From positions 62,001-126,000 of the forward strand of contig JADJWL010000026.1 in NCBI GenBank assembly GCA_016716385.1: a stretch of DNA of 64,000 bases, given 5' to 3'. Shown here piece after piece: positions 7,732 to 16,709 of the stretch. The translations under genes and the position numbers were made by a program. Under the pieces are notes generated by a model that had not been told where the DNA came from, searched no databases, and saw only the letters and a program-made list of their open reading frames with translations. The first letter of the stretch is position 1. The number at the start of each line of letters is the position of its first letter. This DNA is from Bryobacterales bacterium. Its GTDB lineage: Bacteria; Acidobacteriota; Terriglobia; Bryobacterales; Bryobacteraceae.

Positions 7732-9945
7732 TCAATTCAGCGAGCGCGCCGGTCGCAACTCGATTTTCTCCACAGTCGCTGCTTCGACCGCCTTGCGTGA
7801 GAACGCCATCGGGTGATACCCGCCCGACGCCCATTCCTCAAGCAAGTCGTCATAATGCGGACTCGCCGGATCGCCGGATTCTCCTGGCACGCTCGTCATC
7901 ACAGAGCGGTCCCAGTCGGCCAGGTCGACGATCTGCCGGTAGGAAGCGCCGTTGGTCTGCCGGTAATCGCCTCCGCTGGTCGAGTTGATCGTCGTCCCGT
8001 CGCCGGGACGTTCAACCGGGCCGCGGCTGAACTCCTCGATCCCCAGCGCGTGCCGGAACGTGATCGTATGGAGGCGTCCCCACCGCCACTGGCTGCGGTC
8101 CGGACCGAGACGTCTGGCGAGGTCCGCCAGCGCCAGATCGAGGCTCCGGCGCAGCGCCTTCGGATTCGGCTTCGCGTCCAATTCCTCGAACGTGCGCAGC
8201 AGCGTGACCCGCGCGCCCAGCTTCCGGCCGAAGACCGCCGCCGGCAGGTGATTCGCCCATGCCGAGTAGAGCGCCGCCTCGACCGAGTCCCTGTCCAGCC
8301 TCGCATCCCAAGCCAGCAGTTGGTTCGCCTCCGCCGGACGTCCCTCCCATGCCCGAACAATCCGCTGCAGGCGCCGGGCGGCCTCGGCGGTCACGTCCTG
8401 CTGGATTCTCTTGAAGTCTTCGAGGCTGAACTTCGGTTTCTCGCGGAGCAACTCGTCCAGCCGGATGAACCGGAAGGGCAACGCCCACTCGTAGCCGAGC
8501 GGGATCGAATATCCCGGCGGCAGGACGTTGTGATTCGCCGTCGCCACGTAGTGCTTGTCCGGGTTGTACACATGCGGCAGTTCCTCGGTTCTGCGGAAGC
8601 CCGCCCATTCGTATTCGCCCGTATGGCCCGGCACCGGCAGCAATCCGCTCCAGTTCGGCCGGATGGGCGCCATGCCCGCGGCCCACCACCCGATGTTGCC
8701 CTCGGTATCGGCGTACACGAGGTTCTCCGAAGGCACTTTGTACCGGTCGACCGCGGCGGAAAACTCCTTCCAGTTCCGCGCCCGGGCTAGAGCGATTCCA
8801 GCCAGGTATCCGGCGGTCCCCGGCTCCGTGCCGACCCACTTCACGGCGTACGCCCGGTTGCGCTTCCGGTCCTCGTGGATCACGGGCCCGTGCAGCGTGT
8901 AGCGGAGTTCGATCTGCACCGGTTCCTGCTGTCCGCGCACGCGGAGCGTCTGGCGCTCCACCTCCATCTCCTTCCACTCGCCCTTGTACAGGTACTGGTT
9001 CCGGTTCCTGGGATTGACGCGTTCGACGTAGAGGTCGGACTGGTCGATGCCGACGATCGTGAAGCCGAAAGCGACGCTCTCGTTGTGGCCCAGTGCGACG
9101 CCGGGCAGCGCCGGTTCGCCCGCGCCGAAGACGTTCCAGCCGCCGCCCACCAGGTGCACCGTCTTGCGCAGCGCGGGAATCAGCACGGGGCGGTGCGGAT
9201 CGTTCGCGAGCAGGGGCTTGCCTGTGGTGGTCATCGTCCCATCCACCACCCAATTGTTGCTCCCCTGGTTCGCGACGTCCGACAGGTCCACCTGTCCGGT
9301 CGCCTCCCGGTACACCGCCAGAATCTCGTCGTTGACATCCCGCAAATCGAGATCCTTCGGAACCTCGACGCGGATCGGCGGATCCGGCTTGAGATAGCGC
9401 TCCACCGTGGGCAGTCCGAACTCGCGGATGTCGAGCACCCGCCGCACTTCGTTGTTCAGGTTCCGCGTCATCAGCAGGCCCGCGATCCGCGCGGTCACGT
9501 CCTGCGGCGCCCACAACGCCGGATCGTAGCCGGCGATGGCGAACTCGTGCGGGCGCTGTTTCAGGCTCCTGATGTACGCATTGATGCCGCTTGTGAACGC
9601 CGTGGCGATCTGCCGCGTGTCGGGCGAATAGCTCTCCCACTCCTTGGCCATATCGCCGCGGTACCGGACCGCGCGGGCCAGCGTATCGCGCGCGATCGCT
9701 TTCTCGCCGAGCACCTCAGCCAGTTGCCCCGTTCCCACGCGCCGCCACAGGTCGATCTGGAACAGACGGTCCCGCGCCGCGACGTAGCCCTGTGCAAAGA
9801 AGAGGTCGTCCTGGTTCTTGGCATAGATGTGAGGCACGCCCCACTTATCCCGCAGGATCTCCACGGAATCGCGTAATCCGGGCAGTGTCACGGTTTCCCC
9901 GAACACGGGAAGCGCGCAGAGCAGGACGGCGGATAGAAAACGCAT
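7732..9945 (-). CDS. Penicillin acylase family N-terminal-nucleophile hydrolase
   Basis: A 737-residue exported amidase precursor. The start is ATG 9945, supported by GGGAGAC upstream; a longer ORF reaching 9990 adds 15 unlikely residues ahead of the signal peptide (MRFLSAVLLCALPVFGE). Early family motifs are VEILRDKWGVPHIYAKNQ and AQGYVAARDRLFQIDLWRR. The autocatalytic cleavage site is GSNNWVV with the nucleophile Ser at about residue 229, giving a small alpha and a large beta subunit. LLANDPHRPVLIP and LGHNESVAFGFT are also typical. Likely substrates are acyl amides such as acyl-homoserine lactones or beta-lactam-like amides; specificity cannot be read. Confidence 0.93.
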   Translation of the reverse strand: MRFLSAVLLCALPVFGETVTLPGLRDSVEILRDKWGVPHIYAKNQDDLFFAQGYVAARDRLFQIDLWRRVGTGQLAEVLGEKAIARDTLARAVRYRGDMAKEWESYSPDTRQIATAFTSGINAYIRSLKQRPHEFAIAGYDPALWAPQDVTARIAGLLMTRNLNNEVRRVLDIREFGLPTVERYLKPDPPIRVEVPKDLDLRDVNDEILAVYREATGQVDLSDVANQGSNNWVVDGTMTTTGKPLLANDPHRPVLIPALRKTVHLVGGGWNVFGAGEPALPGVALGHNESVAFGFTIVGIDQSDLYVERVNPRNRNQYLYKGEWKEMEVERQTLRVRGQQEPVQIELRYTLHGPVIHEDRKRNRAYAVKWVGTEPGTAGYLAGIALARARNWKEFSAAVDRYKVPSENLVYADTEGNIGWWAAGMAPIRPNWSGLLPVPGHTGEYEWAGFRRTEELPHVYNPDKHYVATANHNVLPPGYSIPLGYEWALPFRFIRLDELLREKPKFSLEDFKRIQQDVTAEAARRLQRIVRAWEGRPAEANQLLAWDARLDRDSVEAALYSAWANHLPAAVFGRKLGARVTLLRTFEELDAKPNPKALRRSLDLALADLARRLGPDRSQWRWGRLHTITFRHALGIEEFSRGPVERPGDGTTINSTSGGDYRQTNGASYRQIVDLADWDRSVMTSVPGESGDPASPHYDDLLEEWASGGYHPMAFSRKAVEAATVEKIELRPARSLN

Positions 9946-10005
9946 GGATCGAAGTCTCCCGGTGCCCCCGCCCGCAAGGCTGGGACACACCTTGGGTATT
10001 GTATG

Positions 10006-10767
10006 TTAGCGGGGGCGCAGGCGGAATTGCATGGTGGAGGTGAACAGCTCTCGCGTGAGACGGCAGTAGAGACGCCGTGCCGCGGAGATCGGCCGGTAGG
10101 TGGCTTCCGCCACCTCGAACGGGCTCTCTTGCAGCAGCCTTTCCCAGCGGGCCACCGACATCTGATTCAGGCCGCCCTCGATCTCGCCGAACCGCGTCGC
10201 GCCATCGGTCTTGAACTCCCTTCGCCAGCGCATCAGCGCCTCTTCCGTGAAGATCAGGTGCGCCCACGGGAACACGGAGAACAGGTGGCCGCCCAGCGGG
10301 TGATACCACGTGTACCCGAACGAAATCAGCACCAGCCCGTCATCCTTCACAACGTCGCGCATCTTGCGGAGGATTGCCGCAGGGTCCTCGAAATGCTCGA
10401 ACGCGTCGATGGAAAGTACTACGTCCACCTTGTCTTCGACTCGAGACACGAAGGAGCACTGGCCGGAGACCCCATACTCAGCCGCCAGCCGGCGGCCGGA
10501 CTCCAGGTGTGCGGGAACGATGTCCAGGCCGATGACATTCCGGACCCCGTTGAGCGCCAGCTCCACGCACTGCCAGCCCTGACCGGAACCGAAATCGGCC
10601 ACGGTCTTGTCGCGAAGTTCCTCGTAGATGGACTCGCCGAAATAGAGCTTGAGCTTGGAAATCTCCTTCTCACGAAACGGGTCGCCCGCGGGCATCGGCA
10701 CGCCCGTCCCGCCGGGGTACCATTTCTTCAGAATTCGATACCCGAGTGATCCGCCAATGAACCCCAT
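10006..10767 (-). CDS. Class I SAM-dependent methyltransferase
   Basis: A 253-residue cytoplasmic protein. Motif I is VADFGSGQGWQCVELA (about residues 56-71), followed by an acidic strand end GLDIVPAHLESGRR, motif II VVLSIDAFEHFEDPAAIL and motif III DDGLVLISFGYTWY. These are Rossmann-type methyltransferase features. The substrate is unknown. It begins at ATG 10767 with GAGGCGG upstream. It lies 27 bp downstream of mqnA, the same strand. It might act on a quinone, but it does not look like the UbiE/MenG family, so the pairing may be coincidental. Confidence 0.82.
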   Translation of the reverse strand: MGFIGGSLGYRILKKWYPGGTGVPMPAGDPFREKEISKLKLYFGESIYEELRDKTVADFGSGQGWQCVELALNGVRNVIGLDIVPAHLESGRRLAAEYGVSGQCSFVSRVEDKVDVVLSIDAFEHFEDPAAILRKMRDVVKDDGLVLISFGYTWYHPLGGHLFSVFPWAHLIFTEEALMRWRREFKTDGATRFGEIEGGLNQMSVARWERLLQESPFEVAEATYRPISAARRLYCRLTRELFTSTMQFRLRPR

Positions 10768-10794
10768 CGATCCGCCTCTGCCCGGTCAGGAAGG

Positions 10795-11583
10795 TCAGGC
10801 TGCTTCGTCGCGTTCCGGCGCCAGACCTTCTTCGCGAGCATAGCGCAAGTAGAGCTGCAGACCCGCCTCGTCTCTCTCGGTGAGTTCGTTGACGATATGC
10901 CGGGTCAGGTAGTCCCGCGCCAGATCCTCCGGGAAACCGCGCTGAACGCCGTCCACCGCGATGACCTCATCGATCCGCTGCCGGCCGTAGCGGCAGGACT
11001 CCTGCAGCGCCGCAGCGACGTCAGAAGTCACGACGTCCCGCGGACCGGCCCACATCGCGAAGACCATCGGAAGGTCCGTCATCTCCACCCAGGCGCCGCC
11101 GAGATCCAGGCTTTCGTAAGGCAGTTCTTCCGGATTGACCCGCAGCGCGGGATCGCCAATCAGCAGGGCGGCGTCGTGCTGCTCCAACATCGCGTCGAGA
11201 TCCGGTGCATGCGGGACGAACCCTGGACGCGCGCCATATCTCCGTGCCAGAACGATCCGCGCGAGCGCGACGGACGTGCGGGAGCTTGTATCCGCGGCCA
11301 GCGTCGCGATGCGGTCAAGGGGCCGTTTCGTCACGAGCAGGATACTGCGCACCGGGCCGTGGCAGGCGACTCCCACGCCAGGAACCCGGGTCAGGCCCTG
11401 CCGCGCGCACTCGATCACCGGGAGATTGCCGATGTCGGTGGCGCCCGAACGCACCATCTCGGCGCACGCCGAAGGGGTGTGGAATGTCAGGTCAAAGGCG
11501 TCCTGCCGCGGCCCGTGGACGAGCCCCCAGACGAGCGGAGACGAATTCAGAAAGTCGACCGAACAGAGACGGAGCCGTCGCAA
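10795..11583 (-). CDS. mqnA: Chorismate dehydratase MqnA (futalosine menaquinone pathway)
   Basis: A 262-residue protein of the periplasmic-binding-protein-like fold. The N-terminus LRLCSVDFLNSSPLVWGL, then TPSACAEMVRSGATDIGNLPVIE, then GPVRSILLVTKRPL and LLIGDPALR are characteristic of MqnA, which converts chorismate to 3-[(1-carboxyvinyl)oxy]benzoate, the first step of the futalosine route. The start is a TTG immediately after the TAG of the upstream gene, with GGAAG about 9 bp upstream. No mqnB, mqnC or mqnD is in the window, so the pathway is dispersed. The gene implies that menaquinone is made by the alternative pathway. Confidence 0.9.
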   Translation of the reverse strand: MRRLRLCSVDFLNSSPLVWGLVHGPRQDAFDLTFHTPSACAEMVRSGATDIGNLPVIECARQGLTRVPGVGVACHGPVRSILLVTKRPLDRIATLAADTSSRTSVALARIVLARRYGARPGFVPHAPDLDAMLEQHDAALLIGDPALRVNPEELPYESLDLGGAWVEMTDLPMVFAMWAGPRDVVTSDVAAALQESCRYGRQRIDEVIAVDGVQRGFPEDLARDYLTRHIVNELTERDEAGLQLYLRYAREEGLAPERDEAA

Positions 11584-12024
11584 CTAGGACGCTTCCCAGG
11601 GCCGCGTGGGGACGCCATGGTCGCGGTCCTTGACCCTGTCGTAGAGGTACTTGGTGGACACGGTCCCGAGAGATTCGTTGTACAGGCTGATCAACCCGAG
11701 CGTCTCGCCCAAGTCCTCCTGAAAATCGTGGATCGCCTTCAATTCGTGGGCTAGCGCAGCCTTCCGCTTGCCGCTGGGGGTTTCGAAGAACTTCTGGAAT
11801 CCCCCGTCAATCAGGCACCCGATCTCACCGGCGACAATCACCCCCGGACGCTCGGCGATTCTCGGAGGAGCGCCAGGCACGTCTTCGATCACCGCCGCGC
11901 AGCCCGACCGGCTGACACGCACCCGGCCCCCGCCCAGCGCATCCACGCTGAACCCGGCCTCTTTCAGCGCCTTCAGGCGCTCTTCGAACGTGATCTCTGT
12001 CGGACGGACGCGTTTGAAAAACAT
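11584..12024 (-). CDS. Conserved protein of unknown function upstream of mqnA
   Basis: A 146-residue soluble protein with no signal peptide. The chosen start MFFKRVRPTEITFEERL (ATG 12024) leaves room for a TATAAT element at 12044-12049; in-frame ATGs upstream (12045, 12090) would overlap or precede that promoter. Content is mixed alpha/beta: FEERLKALKEAGFSVDALGGGRVRVSR, then ERPGVIVAGEIGCLIDGGFQKFF, then a helical end. I do not recognise the family. Its stop abuts the mqnA start codon, so the two genes are almost certainly one transcript; a role linked to mqnA is only suggested by position. Confidence 0.72.
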   Translation of the reverse strand: MFFKRVRPTEITFEERLKALKEAGFSVDALGGGRVRVSRSGCAAVIEDVPGAPPRIAERPGVIVAGEIGCLIDGGFQKFFETPSGKRKAALAHELKAIHDFQEDLGETLGLISLYNESLGTVSTKYLYDRVKDRDHGVPTRPWEAS

Positions 12025-12043
12025 GGGAGTGGAGTTGCTTCCC

Positions 12044-12051
12044 ATTATAAT
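12044..12051. promoter_or_regulatory. Palindromic -10 element shared by divergent genes
   Basis: ATTATAAT is its own reverse complement and sits between the divergent mqnA-operon and glycerol kinase starts. It provides TATAAT on both strands (12044-12049 for minus, 12046-12051 for plus). On the plus strand the predicted transcription start falls at or next to the glpK ATG (12059), implying a leaderless message. I see no convincing -35 box on either side. Confidence 0.45.
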
Positions 12052-12058
12052 GCGTCCG

Positions 12059-13564
12059 ATGCCGTACCTTCTCGCCCTTGACGAAGGCACAACCAGTGCG
12101 CGGGCCGCTCTCTATGACGCCTCCGGGCGCCGTGTCGCGATGGAAGCGGTCCCGCTCGCCAGCCGGTACCCTCAGCCGGGCTGGGTGGAGCAGGATCCGC
12201 TCGACATCTGGCGCGCCCAGCACGAAGCCGCCCGCCTTGTTCTGTTGCGGCACGGCGCCACCGCGTCGGAGGTCGGCGCGCTCGGAATCACCAACCAGCG
12301 CGAGACCACGCTCGTATGGGACCGGACGACCGGACAGCCGGTCGCCCCCGCGATCGTCTGGCAATGCCGCCGCACCGCCTCCGCCTGCGCCGCGCTGGCC
12401 GCCGGACCGGCAGGCGACTGGATCCCGGCGCGAACAGGACTTGTCATCGACGCGTACTTCTCCGCCACCAAGCTGCGCTGGATCCTGGACCACACGCCGG
12501 ACGCCGCGGCGCGCGCCCGCGATGGCGAGCTCCTCTTCGGCACCGTGGACACTTGGCTCGTGTGGAAGCTGACCGGCGGCGCTGTGCACGCGACCGACAT
12601 CTCGAATGCCTCCCGCACCATGCTGATGGATCTCGCCTCCGGCGCCTGGGACGCGGATCTTCTCGATCTGTTCGGCATCCCGCTGGCTATGCTGCCCGAG
12701 ATCCGGCCGTCCGGCGCGTCCTTCGGTGTGGCCCAGGCGGACCACCTCGGCGCCGAGATTCCGATCGCCGCCGTCGCCGGAGACCAGCAGGCCGCTCTCG
12801 CCGGCCAGGCCTGCTTCCAGGCGGGACTCGCCAAGAATACTTACGGCACCGGTTGCTTCGCGCTGCTCCATACTGGCGCGCGTCAACCCCGGTCGCGCCA
12901 TCGCCTGGTCGCGACCCGCGCCGCGGCGTTGAACCACGGCCCGCGGTTTGCCATCGAAGGCAGCACGTTCGTCGCCGGGGCGGCGGTGCAGTGGCTGCGG
13001 GATCGCCTGGGCTTGCTCGCCTCCGCCGCCGAGTCGGAGGACGCGGCGCGCAGCGTGCCGGATACCGGCGGCGTCTTCTTCGTCCCTGCGTTCGTCGGGC
13101 TGGGCGCGCCCTACTGGGATGCCGAAGCGCGCGGGCTCATCGCCGGCATCACGGCCGCCACCAGCCGCGAACACCTGATCCGCGCCGCGCTCGAAAGCAT
13201 TGCCTATCAGACCGCCGAACTCATCGCAGCGATGGAGGCCGACGCCGGGGCGCGCCTGTCCGAACTCCGGGTCGACGGCGGCGCGTCGGTGAACGATTTC
13301 CTGATGCAGTTCCAGGCCGACATCCTCGACCGCCCCATCGTCCGTCCGGCCGACGTCGAAACGACCGCCTCCGGCGCCGCCTACCTCGCCGGAGCGGCTT
13401 CCGGCTTTTGGCCAGGACTCGCCACCATCGAAAGCTTCTGGCAGGTCGAGCGGCGCTTCGAACCCGCCATGCCCGCCTCCCGGCGCGACAGTCTGCTCAG
13501 CGGCTGGAAAGACGCGCTGCACCGCGCGCGCAGCTCAACGGCGGGCCGGGTTCCAGCCGGCTAG
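12059..13564 (+). CDS. glpK: Glycerol kinase
   Basis: A 501-residue FGGY-family kinase that phosphorylates glycerol to sn-glycerol-3-phosphate with ATP. The start MPYLLALDEGTTSARAALYD matches the family N-terminus (phosphate-binding loop D-E-G-T-T-S). Other family elements are LGITNQRETTLVWDR, PAIVWQCRRT, GTVDTWLVWKLTGG, VAGDQQAALAGQAC, KNTYGTGCF, FVPAFVGLGAPYWD and LRVDGGASVNDFLMQFQAD. Length is as expected. An upstream in-frame ATG at 12050 overlaps the -10 element. No glpF, glpD or glpR is nearby, so the gene stands alone. The 3' end overlaps the convergent M14 peptidase by 30 bp. Confidence 0.95.
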   Translation: MPYLLALDEGTTSARAALYDASGRRVAMEAVPLASRYPQPGWVEQDPLDIWRAQHEAARLVLLRHGATASEVGALGITNQRETTLVWDRTTGQPVAPAIVWQCRRTASACAALAAGPAGDWIPARTGLVIDAYFSATKLRWILDHTPDAAARARDGELLFGTVDTWLVWKLTGGAVHATDISNASRTMLMDLASGAWDADLLDLFGIPLAMLPEIRPSGASFGVAQADHLGAEIPIAAVAGDQQAALAGQACFQAGLAKNTYGTGCFALLHTGARQPRSRHRLVATRAAALNHGPRFAIEGSTFVAGAAVQWLRDRLGLLASAAESEDAARSVPDTGGVFFVPAFVGLGAPYWDAEARGLIAGITAATSREHLIRAALESIAYQTAELIAAMEADAGARLSELRVDGGASVNDFLMQFQADILDRPIVRPADVETTASGAAYLAGAASGFWPGLATIESFWQVERRFEPAMPASRRDSLLSGWKDALHRARSSTAGRVPAG

Positions 13565-14698
13565 CCCGTTCGACTCGCGCAGGAAGCCCAACGCCTCCTC
13601 GTGCGTGAGCAATTGCGCGTTCAACAAATCTTCAGGCGTATGGCGGAACGGCGCGCCGGTGCGCTTGCTCCGCGAGAATCCGTGCGCCGGAGATTCGACA
13701 AGAATCGCCAGGGTCCCGCTGACCAGGTGCAGAGCGGTGTCGAGGTTGTACACCATCACCCGTTCCCGCGCTGGATCGCCCGCCGCCGCTGGATCGTCCG
13801 ATGACTGCAGGCCCTCGCGCGCCAGGCGGCCCCGCACCCTCCGGTAGAAGGCGTCGAAATGCGGCATCATGGCGGGCGCCATGAACGTCCGCAGCGGCTG
13901 GATGAACGACGCGCCTGTGTGCATGTTCAGCATAAGATCCGGCCGTTCTTCGGACGCCAGGCGCAGCACTGCCTCGGTCTCTGGCTGGCGCCGCGGGGAG
14001 AGGAAGTCATCGTGCTGGATGTTCACTCCCGCGTCGTTGGGATAGCCGCCCGGAAACTGCGTTGTCGAGAAATCGAGCGGGATATGCTCCTTGCATTGCG
14101 GCCAGCCGATCAGCTTGCCGTCGCGCCGCCCGCCGGTATTGAAGTATTCCTGCACCGTATGGTCCTCGCCGCGATGCGCCAGCATCCGGACCGGGACCCG
14201 CGCCCGCCCGTCCGGATTCGCTACCGGAACGATCACGATGCGGTCGATCGCCGCTGCTGCTTCGGCAATCGCAGGCCAGGGTTTGCCGCGCAAGTCCTTG
14301 CCCGATTCCAGCACTGAGATCAGGTTGACCAGCCCGACAATCCCTTCGAACTCGCCGCCGTGCACGCCCGCCATGGCGACGTGCACCTTCTTTGCCGCTT
14401 GCGGTCCCAGAAACGCCCGGATATCACCGAAGCCGAGCGATCCGGAATACGTCGAGGTCCCTTTGCCCAGGCGCGGCGTGCCGTAGCTGACAGCCAGGAT
14501 CGGGCGTCCGCCGGCGCTGACGCCGATCCGTGTCACCTTCCCCTTGCGCACACGTGTCTCAAGAAAGCGCGCCACCCCGTCCACATCGCCGACCCAGAAC
14601 GGCGGCGGCTCCACTTCCCGCAGGTAATCGGCGGGAATCGCGAAATCGGCGCCGCACAAAGGCAGGCACGCCAGGGCGAGCGCCAGGCGCGCGATCAT
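13535..14698 (-). CDS. M14-family zinc carboxypeptidase, exported
   Basis: A 387-residue exported metallopeptidase. The signal peptide is MIARLALALACLPLCGA. Zinc ligands are H113-GG-E116 (in AGVHGGEFEG) and a later His in LMLNMHTGA; NPDGR at about 161-165 and a terminal ILVESPAHG complete the M14 pattern. The ATG at 14698 overlaps the stop of the S9 peptidase gene (ATGA), so translation is coupled; an upstream in-frame ATG at 14719 lies inside that gene. Paired with the S9 enzyme, it suggests a peptide-scavenging unit. Confidence 0.9.
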   Translation of the reverse strand: MIARLALALACLPLCGADFAIPADYLREVEPPPFWVGDVDGVARFLETRVRKGKVTRIGVSAGGRPILAVSYGTPRLGKGTSTYSGSLGFGDIRAFLGPQAAKKVHVAMAGVHGGEFEGIVGLVNLISVLESGKDLRGKPWPAIAEAAAAIDRIVIVPVANPDGRARVPVRMLAHRGEDHTVQEYFNTGGRRDGKLIGWPQCKEHIPLDFSTTQFPGGYPNDAGVNIQHDDFLSPRRQPETEAVLRLASEERPDLMLNMHTGASFIQPLRTFMAPAMMPHFDAFYRRVRGRLAREGLQSSDDPAAAGDPARERVMVYNLDTALHLVSGTLAILVESPAHGFSRSKRTGAPFRHTPEDLLNAQLLTHEEALGFLRESNGLAGWNPARR

Positions 14699-16662
14699 CG
14701 CACGTGCTCCACGGCCCAATCCATGTGGCGGTGCATGATGTCGAGCAGGAACTTCGGCTCCGAAGGGCCGTGCGGCATTCTGGGATACACCACCATCTTC
14801 GTCTTCACGCCCTGACGCTTCATGGCGTTGTAGAACTCATATCCCTGCGAGACCGGCACCCGCAGGTCGGACTCGCCGTGCAACACCAGCGTCGGCGTCG
14901 TCACGCCCTTCACGTACGTCATCGGCGAGTGCTTCTTGTACGCTTCGAAGTTGTCCCAGGGCTCGCCGGAGAAGTAGTCCGGCATGAATCCGGGGATGTC
15001 GGCCGTGCCGGTGAAACTCCACAGGTTGGTCACCCCCGCGCCGACCGCGGCTGCCTTGAATCGTTTGGTCTGTCCCACCACCCACGACGTCATATACCCG
15101 CCGTAGCTCCACCCCATCACGGCCATGCGGTCCGCGTCGGCTAAGCCCAAAGCGATCGCATGATCGACCCCGGTCATGATGTCGTCGTAATCGCCGAAGC
15201 CCCAGTCGTTGTAGTTGGCGAAGCGGAACTTGCCGCCGTAACCGCTCGACCCCCGCGGATTCGGCTGCAACACGGCCCACCCTTGCGACGCGAACGAGGC
15301 GACAGGATAGAGGTTCGCGTTGCCTTGATAGGTCTCGGTGAATACGCCCATCGGCCCGCCGTGAATCACCAGCGCCAGCGGGTAGCGCGTCCCCTTGCGG
15401 TAACCCGCGGGATAGGTGAGCAGGCCCTCGATTTCCAGCCCGTCCTTGGCTTTCCAGCGGACGACAGCGGTCTCGGGAGCCGGCGGCAGCGGCAGGCCGG
15501 CGTTCGGCGACGCGGCGCGCGCGGCCTTGCCCGATGCGACGGTGAGCAGATGGACTTCTGTGGGGCTTGTCAGCGTCTCAAACGCGAAACCCACGTGCGT
15601 CCCGCGCCGGTTCAGACGGGCGCTGCCGCCGTACGAAGTGAGCGTGCCCTTCGCGGGCATGTAAAGGTCGCGCGGCGGCCCGTCGAGCGGCATTGCCCGG
15701 ATCGCGTTGCGTGTGCGGACGGTCTCGGTGTAGAGAATCTCCCGGCCGCTTTGCGAGAACCCGAGCAGGTTCGTGCCGCGGCCGCATTCATCGAACGTCA
15801 GCGGCAGCTCGCGTCCCGCCCCGCCGCTCACCGGCATCAGGACAAACCGGCACTCCCCGGCCCACCGCTGCGTGATCCGTGTGTAGGCGAGCGACCGGCC
15901 ATCCGGCGAGTACGCGGGCGAAGTCTCGCCGGCCGGCGTATTTGCCAGAACCCGCGCTTCGCCGGACTCCCGGTCCACTTCCGAAAGATCGGCGCGGAAC
16001 ACACCTTCTGGGTCCGGGCCCGGCCAGTGCTCCACCGCCAGACGGCTGGAATCGGGCGACCAGGTGAATGCGTTCACGTGACGCTTCAGTCCGGCCAGTT
16101 TCCGCGCCGGACGCCGCGGCTCACCCTGCGCCGCGACGACCCACAAACCGTTCACCGGAGGGTCTTCGTCAATCACGCGGAAATCGCGTTTCTCCTTGCG
16201 CGCCTGCTCCATGCGTTCGTTGGCCTCGCGTCCCGCAAACGCCAGCCACTGGCCGTCGGGAGACAGGTGGAAGCGGGCGATCTCCCCCTTCCAGTCGGTC
16301 CACTGCTCGGCCTCGCCGCCGGAGACGGGGATCCGCCAGATGTTCGGCTTGCCGCTCCGCGAAGAAAGGAAGAACACGGTCCTGCCGTCCGGCGCGAACT
16401 CCGGCTGCGTGGCGCTCTTCTCGCCGCGGGTCAACTGGACCTGCCGTGAGCCGTCCGCCGAAGCGGTCCACACGTGGGTGCGCCGCTCGCTGACCTCGGC
16501 TTCCATCACCCACTCCGAGACCGTGTACGCCACCATCGATCCGTCGGGCGAGGGCAGGACTTCGCCGGTGCTCCGGATCTGCATCGATAACTCGGGCGTC
16601 CAGCCGGACTGCGCCGCGGCGGAGCCCGCCATCAGGACGGCCAAAAGGAAAACGCGGTTCAT
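14695..16662 (-). CDS. S9 family prolyl-oligopeptidase-type serine peptidase (acylaminoacyl peptidase-like)
   Basis: A 655-residue exported peptidase with a signal peptide (MNRVFLLAVLMAGSAAAQ). Residues about 25-380 form a beta-propeller with repeated WD40/TolB-like blades (SPDGSMVAYTVS, APDGRTVFFLSS, SPDGQWLAFAG, SPDGRSLAYTR). The C-terminal alpha/beta-hydrolase holds the triad Ser519 (GWSYGG), Asp599 (GESDLRV) and His631 (MPHGPSEP); LVIHGGPMG is the oxyanion strand. It precedes and overlaps the M14 carboxypeptidase gene. Confidence 0.94.
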   Translation of the reverse strand: MNRVFLLAVLMAGSAAAQSGWTPELSMQIRSTGEVLPSPDGSMVAYTVSEWVMEAEVSERRTHVWTASADGSRQVQLTRGEKSATQPEFAPDGRTVFFLSSRSGKPNIWRIPVSGGEAEQWTDWKGEIARFHLSPDGQWLAFAGREANERMEQARKEKRDFRVIDEDPPVNGLWVVAAQGEPRRPARKLAGLKRHVNAFTWSPDSSRLAVEHWPGPDPEGVFRADLSEVDRESGEARVLANTPAGETSPAYSPDGRSLAYTRITQRWAGECRFVLMPVSGGAGRELPLTFDECGRGTNLLGFSQSGREILYTETVRTRNAIRAMPLDGPPRDLYMPAKGTLTSYGGSARLNRRGTHVGFAFETLTSPTEVHLLTVASGKAARAASPNAGLPLPPAPETAVVRWKAKDGLEIEGLLTYPAGYRKGTRYPLALVIHGGPMGVFTETYQGNANLYPVASFASQGWAVLQPNPRGSSGYGGKFRFANYNDWGFGDYDDIMTGVDHAIALGLADADRMAVMGWSYGGYMTSWVVGQTKRFKAAAVGAGVTNLWSFTGTADIPGFMPDYFSGEPWDNFEAYKKHSPMTYVKGVTTPTLVLHGESDLRVPVSQGYEFYNAMKRQGVKTKMVVYPRMPHGPSEPKFLLDIMHRHMDWAVEHVR

Positions 16663-16709
16663 GGCTAGAGTCTAATGCGAAAACGCGGCTCGCGATAGCA
16701 TGGCGGGAG

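Noticed and set aside
8012..9640. 542-residue second frame within the penicillin acylase gene (minus strand)
   Set aside because: Low-complexity Arg/Gly/Pro-rich translation without recognisable domains; shadow of the real frame.
11825..13522. 565-residue frame antisense to glycerol kinase
   Set aside because: Arg/Gly/Ala-rich translation, overlaps glpK over its full length, no start signals.
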